A DNA stretch of 64,000 nt, from contig CM065378.1 in NCBI GenBank assembly GCA_033060915.1, positions 53,894,001 through 53,958,000 on the forward strand. The letters are read 5' to 3'. The position numbers and the translations under genes are program-made. The stretch's first letter is position 1. Every line of letters begins with the position of its first letter. Of the stretch, positions 33,131 through 45,300 are shown one piece after another. This DNA comes from Euryodendron excelsum (lineage: Eukaryota > Streptophyta > Magnoliopsida > Ericales > Pentaphylacaceae). Under the pieces are notes generated by a model. That model saw only the letters and a program-made list of their open reading frames with translations, ran no database searches and was not told the DNA's origin.

Positions 33131-36100
33131 ATGTCAATTTTTTTTTCCTTTTTTTGCTTTTTCGTGAGAAAGAAAGGATTTGAACATTGATAATTAGTGG
33201 TGGACTGACGAGGAGGTGGGCGGGGCCATGGCCCAAAGTATAATTGGTATTAAAATTTTTGTAAAAAAAATTATTATATTTTTAATAAAATACATTACTT
33301 GTATATTTATAATTGGTATAAAAAAATCAGAGGTAAAATAGCATTCTCATTAGTATTATTTGATGGGTCCTCCACTATAAACTTACATTTAAGTGGTTCG
33401 TACCACAACAATTTTTTCTACATTGGTCCCTTCTCTGTAAAATTCTTGTTTGCCGTTACTAATCATGAGTTTTATCCGGCGCCAACTTGCATGTCCTTGG
33501 AGAAGGAAATAGATTTGTACAACTATGGCTAAGGCCATAATATTCAACGAACACCCTATTGGTTTTTGTGGTGGTGGTGGTTATTTTACTCTGTAAAAGT
33601 TTTTGCAACACGTAAGTTGGCTCGGACATCTTGATTGTTGAATCAAAATATATATATATAAAAAAAAAAGCGTTCGTACCTTAGTAACAAAACCCTTTAA
33701 CTTCTTGAAAATCTTTTAAATTTAGAGATAATTTCAAAAACACGCCTAAATTATGACTTAATATTACAAAATCTTCCTAAACTCCAAAAGATGACAGATT
33801 GATTTCTAAATTACCAATTTATATTAATCAACACCTTCTGTTGGTATTAAGAGAGTGGATAAAAATTATTATGTGTCTTGCTCATATTTACAAAAGTATA
33901 GTTTTAGACCTAAATTGACCTTTTTCAAGATAATTGTCCCCTTAGATTGCGCCTATATTTACATGTCATTTTCAAGTGTCATTTTACATATTAAATAACA
34001 ATTACAACAACAGAAAGTCAATAGGTATAGTACTATACTGTTATGAATATGTGCAAGTTTCATGATAATTTTTCATTCACTTTCTTAATGGATTGTTATA
34101 ATAGAAGGTAGTGATTGATACAATTTTCCTAATGGATTTTGATATATTGTTTTTAATTTTTTTTTGCCAAAGGAACACATTAAGAAAATAAATAAAACAA
34201 TACGGTATTACTAAATTCAGGATTTTGGAACAAGTGTGCCGCGTTTCAAAATTGCTAGGTTATTAGTGTTTTCTTGTATCACTAATTCTCAACAAGCTCA
34301 AACCAAACTGAGGGGCAAGGTTCCAACTGTTTTGGTTGAGGTCAAACCAGTATATAACTACAATTTGCTCCCATCTCTTGAAGTAATGGGATTTCATTCT
34401 TCAAATAAGAAGTTGCAAAAGCTGTGTAAACATTGGCAAAATTAGATACAAACGTTAGTAGTATTGCAAAAGAGGAAGACATCAAGAGAAATGATGATGA
34501 AAGTAGAAAAAGAAGAAAGTAATGTTTCAATTTATTACTTCAATTCTAACACTATCAAATTCCGGTGAAATGGATAAAAAAAATTTCAACATGATTATAA
34601 GAACACAACTAATGAACCACATCCTAATTAACATTATCCGTATCAAACAAAAAGGACAGGAAATCATTGTTTCGATCTCCAGATATAAAGATTATAGAAA
34701 CGTTAGAGACTGGAAAAAAAAGAAGTCATGCTTTGGAAATTTGGTTTCCTTTTTACCTATTACCATCGCTTCCCCATTTATAAGAGATACTACAATACTA
34801 AAGTAACAATTATAACCACATACCGCTTTCCGTACGATACAATGAAACATGACTCAAGGGACTATATCATCCTCAGCATTTACCTCCATATTCAGGATTT
34901 TTTTTTTCTTTTGTCCTTTCCACATAGATAGTGTATGCATGAGTAAATCTATGCAATTGAACTCATTACAAGAAAATTTTCGCCTATGCAAACATATGAA
35001 GACATCGCCTAGTTGGATTAGTAATGAGAAACCTCCCGAGCTAGCCAGCAACTTGACAAATAATTGGCCAATTAAGAAGCTTGTAGTGCTTTATCTAACT
35101 TTAAATAAGATGAGAAATAAGGATTATATCGTTCCAAAAAAGCAATCATAAGCATAGAGCAAAGTAAATCATGTTCATATTAAACATTGACTCAACATAT
35201 ATATATATATATATGATAGTTTGACCACCTTCCTCTTTCCTAGTTTCTCAAAAGTAAACACTAACATCCTGAAACTCGCAGTATCAACGCAACTATATTT
35301 GTATCAACCACATGAAAGAGGAAAGAAAACAAAAGTATATTTTCTTCTTTCTGGTCCCCTTATTACGAAGAGGGTGGGTTTATTCATACCTAGAGTAGGA
35401 GGAATGAAGCATAAGTGCTTTCCGGGTGTTACGAATCAACTCATTGATATCATCGAATCAGTCGAAAATTAATGATGGAATGTGAAATCTTTTTTTAATT
35501 TTTTATGATAATAAGAACTTACCCTAAAAAGAAAAAGAAAAAAATGATTGTCAGATAAATAACGATAGAATGTGAAATGCTTGTTCTAGTAAACATATTT
35601 TGTGAACTCAAAGGCATTTCTAATCGAGAACCAGGTTGGAAGCTTCTCGAGGTACGATGACTAATATATCTTAAACAAAATGACATTCCCATAATCCATG
35701 TCTCAAATCCTTATTAAAGGCCAGAGAGTAGCGTTGATCGTAGTCATTAAACTATTTAAGAGTTGTTTACGGAAAAAGGCGAGGCTATTAGTACAGTCCA
35801 TCCCTTGAACACTAGTGAGTATGAATGCACCTGACAAAGCAAGGTGCGCATGAAAACGAATTCACGTTTGAACAGGGGGACTTCAGTGTAAGGAGATATT
35901 GAGCTTGGTAGTTTTGAGATTGGGCTTTTTAATAAGTTTTGATATAATAAGTTTTTCAAATTTCTTTCGTCAGCTATTGGAGCCGTTGATCAAGGTATTG
36001 AGGTATAACATGAACCTGTAAGATAAATAAGAGTGGGGAATAAACCGAGTACTTGGGCAGAGCTAGCTATGTCAAGATATAAATATCAACCTGTTAAAGA

Positions 36101-36364
36101 AAGACAAAATAAGCCGGCAGAAACTTCAATAATAATAGAACTGGTGGGTGTAACCAAAAATATACATATATATATATATATATTACAATTTGAATCCATC
36201 CAAACGAGTGAAAATCATTCGGAACAACCTTTTTCCACAACATTTCAATTTACAAATAATGGACACAGCACATATGGTAAAACAAATTCTTACCCTTCAA
36301 AAATATAAAAATTTACAAATATACACCCATTATTGCAAAGCAACATAACAACAGAATGTGGAAT

Positions 36365-36490
36365 TCAGGGTGAGGAATTTGCTTCTACTATCTTGCTTGC
36401 TGGAGCTATATCTCGCCTTTCTACATATGCAGAGGGAAACCATCCAGCTTTACCCTTGCATTCACCTTCAGACCATCCATTAGGAGCCAC
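36365..36490 (-). CDS. SH3P1: SH3P1-like exon 10: second half of the SH3 domain and stop
   Basis: Codes VAPNGWSEGECKGKAGWFPS, then AYVERRD, the SH3 tryptophan and proline ligand-surface residues, and the tail APASKIVEANSSP before TGA (plus-strand 36365-36367). Acceptor 'tccacag'. Confidence 0.95.
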   Translation of the reverse strand: MAPNGWSEGECKGKAGWFPSAYVERRDIAPASKIVEANSSP

Positions 36491-39295
36491 CTGTGGATCC
36501 GAATTTGAATAAAGAAATATTACATCTAAGCCTCTGGTATCTAACCATTTGATCTGTAGCCCTAAAATTAACTCGAATTTCTAATTTATTGCACCTAGTT
36601 ACCGGGACATTGTTCACAGACTATACACATGAAACAATCCAACCCTCAACAGCTTAAGAAAGAGAAGGAAAGAAAAGAAAGGGACCAAAAAAAAAAAAAA
36701 AAAGAAGAGAAATAATAATTTAAAAACCTGTCAAAAGACATTATTTGAATCCCAAACACAAACCAAAAACAATAGCATATGGATGAGGACAGTTAATAGT
36801 TTTGCTATTAAAATTAGGAATGGTGATGAGACTGACCTGACGAACTACAACATAGTCATCAACTGAGAGACTTAGCTCTCCCTCTGCTTGAGCATCAAAT
36901 GAGTGTATCACCTGGAGAAAAAAAAGGTACAAAACATTAACTCAAAATGAGGGAAAGAAATGACGCAAACTTTGGAAATATCACTTGCAACAAGAGAAAA
37001 GGGACATAAATTCAAGTACATGGACCAGTTTGTTTCAGACGCAACTCCACTAGCTAGTGAAACCAAATTCTAGTATGAACTGGATTCTCTCTATGCACTT
37101 TTTCAAGTGTGTGTGTGTATGTATCCATGAGAGTAAACAAATTCCAAATATTTGCGTCAATGTTTTGGTCAATAAGCGGAAGTTCAGATGTTTAGAGTTT
37201 CATCTCTTCTTGATTTCTAAAGGACAGACTGGTATAAACTAGATGCAATCATCTTATGTTATCAACTAGCATTTACTGAATCATACATCAAATAATAACC
37301 TTAAAGAAGGAAGAAATGCCAAAAGTATGAATAGTAGATCAAAAATCTTAATGGTTATGACAAATAGATAAATGAAGAAAATACATGTTTTCACACACAA
37401 GAAAAAGAATGGTGGCAACGATAAAAGTAAACCAATTGGCAATAACTTTATTGGAGAAACCAATTCCTCACCTTGTAATAGATCCCTTTTTGACCTCTTG
37501 GTCTTAAGCCTATTGCTGAAGATAAGAGAGGACGAGCAAGTAGACGATGACCATTGATATAAAAGGAGGATATCTAGTTGTCATGCATAACCTATTGTTG
37601 GTACAATTCCGTCCCACTTTTCCAGTCAAAATGGGATGCACAAAAACTGGTTCTCTATCTCATGAATGTAACCAAACATCAGCTTTTATCATTCAGACCA
37701 GGGCTGAATCCAGTAAAAAAGAGATTGGAAATTTCCTAAAGAGCCAATAGTGTATTCACATTGTATTCATTCTTGTATTTATGACATCATTGAATTCTAC
37801 AGGTATCAAATGCCTTACGAGGAATCTACCGAAACCCAACCAATCCATAATAAAAAAAAAACCTATTATTTTAGCTTTTATTTATTTCTAAACATAGCTA
37901 GGCAAGAACCAAACCTAAGACCTATGTCAACCCCACCCCACTAGTTTACCATCTCAGCTAAAGCCCAGAGTGGCGCGAGGAAGATAATCCAAATCCAAAT
38001 ACAGTTCAAGTTCCATAAAATTAATTCTTTCTCTACTTCTTTGTTTCATGTACATTTAACTTTATGTCAGACATTTGTTTCATGTACATTTAACTTCATA
38101 GGATTGTCTCTATGCACTTCTTTATTTATTTATAAAAAGGGAACATAAGTAAATAAAAAAACTTCAACCTAGAAAGCTATACACTCCTTATACCTCCATG
38201 GTTACTAAAAGTCCAAAAATTAACTCAGGTTGGGCTTAACCCTATCCAACAGCTAATTGTTCAAAATAGACAAAAAGGAAAACATCCCCTATTCCGCTCT
38301 CTCCAAATCAGCCACATCAAGCATGACAGTGCTAGAAGGCGAGCAGTCCTCTCCTCTTCCCCACCCTACCACCCCGCCAACATTGCATAGCCTTTGCCAT
38401 CTTCCTGGGACCCACGGCATCCCCAAAATAGTTAGAATTAAATCCCAAAAGTATCTAGTAATTGCACAGTGAAAAGGACTGTGCAACGCCGACTCCCTGT
38501 CTTACTTCATAGGCAGCACCAATTAACCACCAGACAATGTCTCTTAATCAAATTATCAATAGTCAATATCTTCTTCTCAACTGCACACCACACAAAAAAT
38601 GTAACCTTCGGAGGCAATCCACATGACCAAATATGAATGCAACCTATCCCTCAGTATAGTCATATAAAAAGACTCCACTGCAAATTCTCCATCACAGGAA
38701 GCTATCCACCGAATGTCATGTTGTCCTTCCCCCACTCCCTGCACAGAATAATCCACTTGTAAGGGCTCCACCTATTCTTTAACCTCCCAATCCTATAGAT
38801 TCCTCCTAAGAGGTATGTCCAAGACAAAAGAAGCATAGACAAGAAACACTAGTGTTGGACACGATACGTGTCGGACATACTGACACGACAATTTTTAAAA
38901 AATACAGGACACGACATGACAAAGACACGGCAAAAAAATTATACATTTTTATATGTTGTACATATAAATGTTTTACAAAAAAAAAAAAACTACAAAATAT
39001 ACAATATAACACCAATTAAAATTTAAAAATAACATATTTCACTACTTAATCGGTAACAAATCATTCGCAATTAGTCAATTACATTCCACAAAAAATGATA
39101 AAGTAAACGAACACATCAACAACAAAAGAATTGTTCCATCAATACATAAGACTATTAAAGTCATAAACTATTAACAACACTAAACCGTCGTTACACTTCA
39201 TCAACTAATATAAAATTCATAAAACACACAAAACAAATTAACCACGATATCAGTAGCATACATCTTCCTCTTCTTCTTCTTCTTCTTCGATCTAA

Positions 39296-39366
<71 letters not shown>

Positions 39367-42300
39367 GTTTGTCGATTTGGTTTGACAAAGATCAGCACCC
39401 TTTTCTTTACTTTTAGATTTTAAAGTTCTCTTATTTACAAAATAAGCCCTATTTTTTAGTTTAAAATTTATATTTAAGCTCCCACCGTGTCCCTAAAGTG
39501 CCCAAAATTGGACACGCATATCCAAACTGCATCTATGGTGTCCGATTTAAAAGTAAATAAACAAAAAATCAAACACATAAGATGGAGTTTCCAACACGTA
39601 TTTGCGACTGTTGGTGTCCGACATGGGTACGGCTCCTCGAACGGAGTGTCCATGCTCCCTAGCACCTGTCCATTCACAATCTATCTATAGACTGTTAACT
39701 CCTACGAGGATGTCCAAGACACCTGACCATTCATAGACTGTCATTGATGTTTCCCAATTTATGGCCAACAAAAATGGAACAATGTTGGCACACAATTCAA
39801 CCGAATATCCATTCAAAATATCAATGATGAGGTGTCACGTGGAATCTCTAACATGCAGCATCGGAATCAAGTTTTGTGGATGATGTTATATTTTGAATTC
39901 AAATAATTCGGGCGGACAATATCTCTCCTTTGAATTAAAGATAACTATGAATATCCAAAATTCAAACTCAAATACAGGATAAGAAGCCTTATTTGAAAGA
40001 CCCTCTATAAATAAGAGGGCCATCATTATGAAGAGGAGACTTTTACTTTCGATTAAAAAAGCAAACAATTTCAAAGAGAGAAAAGGAAGGTTCTGGAGAA
40101 TAAAAAAATACTTCAAGGCCTAGAAATATTGAAAATTGTTGAAAACATCCAGAAGATCAATTCATCAATGGTATTCATGAGGTAAAAGGTTTCAGCCCAT
40201 ATGATATTTGTAAAGGGTTTCAACCCTCATGATATTTTGTAAAGGGAGTTAATCCCTAGATATTCTACGAACAAGGTTTTGAAGCCTATTAAATCAAATA
40301 AAAATGTCGTCTTTACAAATTTCTTTATCTTGATTTTGTTATTTATTGATCGGAGGTTTTGTGCTTAAACAAGAAATCAACAATTTGGAATTTTCAGATT
40401 GCAAATAGAAGTCCACAAAATAAAATAATCAACACCGTGAACACTATACTGTAAATTTTGTGAATGCAAGTTTTGAAACTCGATTTAAAAACTTTCTGGG
40501 TTTGAAATTTGTGTCAACAATTTCTAGCACGCCTAGTGGAACCTATTTCTCCTCCCATCTTTTAAATAACATAAATCAAAAAACAAATATATAAAGTCTT
40601 TCCTTCATTCTAACGAAGCTTCTTGGTTTTATAGGAATGTTGAAGCCGTTCAGTCAGGACAATCTTGGAAGGATGTCCTTCTCGCCCCAGCTCCTGTCAC
40701 CCACAAGGCTTTAGAGCCATTGAGGCTCTCAGTTATCTTAAAAGCGTCTTGTGCTACAACCTCAATGCATATCACCGAGTCTAAGATAGCTCGTACTACA
40801 TTTGTGCTAGTCCTCTCAACAGAGTTGACTTGTGCTATAACCTCTATGCATGTGATCCAGTCTAGGATAGCTCATACTACATCGATGTTAGTCCCCTCAA
40901 CAGGGTTGACTACTCGTGCTACAACCTTTGTGCCTATCTAGTCTAGGGAGGCTCGTACTACATCGATGTCAGTTCCCTCAACAGGGTTGACTCGTGCTAT
41001 AACTTCTGTGCCTGTCATCCACTCTAGAGTGGCTCGTACTACATTTGTGCCAGTCTCCTCAACAGGGTTGACTCATGCTTCAATCTCAATGTCTGTCATC
41101 CACTATAGGGTGGCTTGTACTACATCTATGTCAGTCCCCTCGTCAGGGTTAACTCATACTACATATATGACAGTCCCCTCCTCGGGGTTGACTCTTATAG
41201 CATTCGTGAAAAATGACAATCTTTGTCGAAAAGCTACGAATATAAAGCTAGAGATTGAAGATCTCTTCAAGGTCACAAAGGAACTGAAAGCGGTGAGAAT
41301 CACGTTCCTAACAAGGAACTTCTTCATTAAAGCAAAAGAAGCCTACAAAGCTACAACTATCGCAGTGGGTGCAGCCATAGCTGCCACAACAAGATGGGCC
41401 ACAACTTAGACGTGAGAAATCTTTAAAAGTGGTGATCATAGCCCAAAATGCTGCATCTAAAGAAAACGTGGCAATCATCAGAAGAATTGGCATAAAGATC
41501 ATGAGAAAAGACCCTTCTCCAAAGCCGAGCTTCCAACCAAAGGTTTTGGTTAAAAGTCAAAAATATTATCAGGCTTTGACATATGAGGTTGAAATTCTCT
41601 TCAATGCCTATAGAAGCTTGACTAGTCACACCGCCAAAGGCTTTAAACACAAAAAGGCAAAGGCAAAGGCAAAGAAAAAGTAGAGCTCTTTAAAGAGTTA
41701 AACAAAGATCTGTGGCCTCAAATATCATAGAGGCAATAGAAAATGCCCTTGGGGGCTTGAACCTAAAGAAGAAAAAGATTGAGTCCCCAATCTTTATGTT
41801 GGGAAGATCCCAAGGATCAAGCTTAGGGGGAAAATCAGAAGGGGGTTCATCTAAAGCTATGGACAAAGATCAGTTTACCAACTGTAACTTACAAACTACA
41901 TCAGCACCAACAATTGGTTCAAGTATGCAAACGAAAATCAAAAGAGGTGTTGCTTCGAAAAACATGCTAAAACTGGGACTAGTAACAAGATCCATCAGTA
42001 AAGGGATCGAAGCCCAAACTCTAAGTCTCGAGGAGTTTGCAAGAGTAGAAAACCCATTCTATGGATCAGATGACACTCTTCATCATACTCTTTTGCATCA
42101 ACAAAATAAAGAGTGAATGACATAGAAACTATCCATAAAGTTACGGTGATGATGGCCGACGTTGGACAAGAAGATGGAAGTTCGCAGCCTTAATTAGACT
42201 AACAACTTTTAGAAGAAAAGGTGATGGCTCTACAAGGACAACTTGAAAAGAGAGAACAAAAAATAGCTACCATGATGGAGCATATGAAAGCCCTCCAAGC

Positions 42301-45300
42301 TCAAATATTGACTTCGACAGGTGTATGAAGTGTTCAGTCTTCAAAAGATCCAGTTGTATAGGGGGCACAACCCGTAGCGCAAGGGGCATCAAATGGAATG
42401 CAAACATATCCAGCTTTCACTGGGGGCAATGCTCCTTGTCTTGCAGGCATTTAAGACCCTACAAAGAGTGGTATGAGTCCAATGCTTATAGCCATGATTA
42501 ATGACATGTAGCCAGATTTTTAAATGTTCGATGGAACAGGAGATCCAAGGCAACATGTGGCGCACTTTTTCTCACGATGTGGGCCTATAGCTCAAAATGA
42601 AGCTCTTTGTCTACAACTATTTGTGCAATCTCTTGAAAGGTCTGCATTTACATGGCATGTTAACCTCCCAGAAAGCTTAATCCCAAGTTAGGACGCCATG
42701 GTTAAAGAATTCCTCAAATAGTTTTGCAACACACAAAGACGTGTTGGAGTACCAGAACTCATCGAAACCAAACAATGTAACAATGAACCAATCACTAACT
42801 TCATAGTAAGGTGGAGGGCCCTAACATTTGCATGCCCTCAAAAGTTCACCTAATTGGAGCTTATAAGGATATGCCTAAACAACTTTCGTCATGAGCTATT
42901 GACAGCCTTGATGGCTTAAATTTTTAAAGGGTTCAATGACTTGTGTACCAAAGCACATGATATGAAGTTATATTTAAGCAAGAGACAAAGGCCAAGAGTG
43001 GTTAACAAAGTTGAAACCTTAGCCATAGTTAAAACAAAAAATAAGGCTCCTATGGTCAATGGGAATAGTGCTCCTATGGTAATTAGGGCTCAGAAGCATT
43101 GAGGCACTAAAAAGGTCAGCATTAAAGAAATGATGGAGAGGAAGTATCTTTTTACGAATAATTTAGTGAAAGACTTTTTGAAGACCTCCTGGAACAAGAC
43201 CTGATCTCACTTCCTAAAGAAAAGAATCAAAGTCAGTAAAGACAAGAAGAAGAGGACTCACAAGAAAAGAAAAGGAGAAAAACTGGTCCCTAAGAAGCTT
43301 CTTCAACAACCTCCTTGTTTTCCAATCACATTCAAGGAATTCTTGCCTCCAAAACTTCAGTTTGCTGAGTTATAGGCACATTTTGGACTTCAGTCACTGA
43401 GAATGGGTTTGAACTTATCCAATGATCTTCATCTTCCCACTGGGCGTGCCAAAAATTAGTTGACATAAATTTCAAACCTCGAAAGTTTTAAATCGATTAC
43501 GAAACTTACATCTACAGTTTAGTATTCACAGTGTTGACTATTTTATTTCGTGGACTCCTATTTCCAATCTGAAAATTCCATATTGTTAATTACTTGCTTA
43601 AGAACAAAACCTCCGATTAATAAATAACAAAATCAGGATAAATAAATTTATGAAGACGACATTTTTATTCAAAACAATGCTTGCAAAACATATAGAGATT
43701 AACTCCCTTTACAAAATATCACGAGGGTTGAAACCTTTTACAAAACCCCTATGGGTTGGAACCATTTTACCTCATGAATGCCATTTATGGATTCTTCTTG
43801 AGATTGACGCTTGATCTTCTAGATATTTCAGCGATTTTCAAGTATTTTTTATTCTTCAAAACCTTTCTCTCTCTCTCTAAAACTCTTTGCTTTCTAAATC
43901 GAATGCCAAAGTCAAATTCTCTAAAGTCTCAAAAGTCTAAAAAAAAGTCCAAAGTAAAAGTCCCCTTGTCATAATGATGACTTTCTTATTTATAAAGGGT
44001 CTTTTGGATGAGGCTTCTCATCCTTTATTTGAGTTTGAATTTTAGATATTCCTCCATTCAAAGTAGAGATATCATCTGCTACAATTATTTGAATTCAAAA
44101 TATATCGTCATCCACAGAACTTGATTCCAATGCTGCGTGTCAAGGGTTCCAAGTGGCACTTCACCCCTAATATTTTGACTGGATATTCAGTTGAATTTTG
44201 TGTGCCAACAAATGCCCTTTCGTGATTCATACAAGCAAATTTTAATTGTGTGAATCATGATAACTTGACACTTTTCTTGAGCTGTCAATGCATTTGATGT
44301 GGAAGTATGATCCCTTTGTCTTTTGTTTACAAGGTTTATTTCTTGAATGACTAACATATTATGAAGGAGAGAATGCTCTACCCACACTCATCTTTAGGAT
44401 AGGGGAAATTTTCTTCCTTCTTGTAGCAGTTGGGCTAATTTTTTTTTTTTTACTCCACATTTTGTATGGAAGATAATGTAGAATTTCGTATTTTTTTCAT
44501 TACTTCCTATTTTTTATTTTTTATTTTTTATTTTATTTTATGTACAAGTAATATTTGAAGGTTACCCATAATTTGTTTGCCCTTCAGCTTTGTTTAGGCT
44601 ATTTCATTTGGACAACTTTGCACAACTGAAATTTATAATTTGTTTGGTGGCTTTTCATACCAATTTTAGCCTAAAATTTAATTATTTGTCCATGACCTAT
44701 GATCTTATTGGGCCTTGGAATGCTATTTGGGCCTTTTGCAAATTTATGGGCTTAACAAGACATTTTTTTTCTTTTTAATCCATTTATATATTTAGACAGA
44801 TTACTGTGGAACTTTAGTCTTGAGGGTAGGGCCTAATTTACTACCCACTCAGGAAAAATTATTTTTTTCCCAACCTTTTAACGGATGCATGGAACGCTCT
44901 AAAAGTTCAACTTGATTAAAACTTGTAGCCGGTGAAAGACTTCTAAATTTATTTGATGTCTTTTGAAATCAAGAATAAATAAAAGAAAGAACTTTATCTC
45001 AATTGCTTTCCTTATCAATTCTTTGTGTATACAAGATAAGCTCCTGCAACAACTCTCTTTGTTCTCAACCTCCTTTGACTCATCATTAATTTGGACTATG
45101 TTGATAGACCGGCCGAAGATCGATCATCATCATCAATCATTTCTCTTTCATCTTGCATTTTGGACACATTTTTCATGTGTTGTCGGTTTCGCCTATAGAA
45201 ACATTGAGATTCTATGGCATTTTTCATCATTTTCCAACTGGGTACTATGGCCCCTTCAAGGGCACAACACCAATCAAATGAAATTCTATTAAGGGAAAGA

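Larger units (their letters stand above)
30865..36364. other. Convergent intergenic spacer (5.5 kb)
   Basis: The 3' ends of the two genes face each other here. The FEI-like 3' UTR probably ends by about 31.3 kb. Further on are a (TA)n run (31388-31407), a spliced-looking stretch at 32150-32330, a compound microsatellite (32331-32392), a weak LINE fragment (32940-33130) and AT-rich sequence. The open frames between 34.2 and 36.3 kb match nothing I recognise. Confidence 0.7.

Noticed and set aside
34236..36308. Several 60-100 codon ORFs in the spacer
   Set aside because: They overlap on both strands and match no family I recognise. I considered a decayed viral or transposon insertion but found no diagnostic motif.
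39191..39388. Arg-Glu repeat ORF on the minus strand
   Set aside because: It is the (CT)n microsatellite read in one frame.
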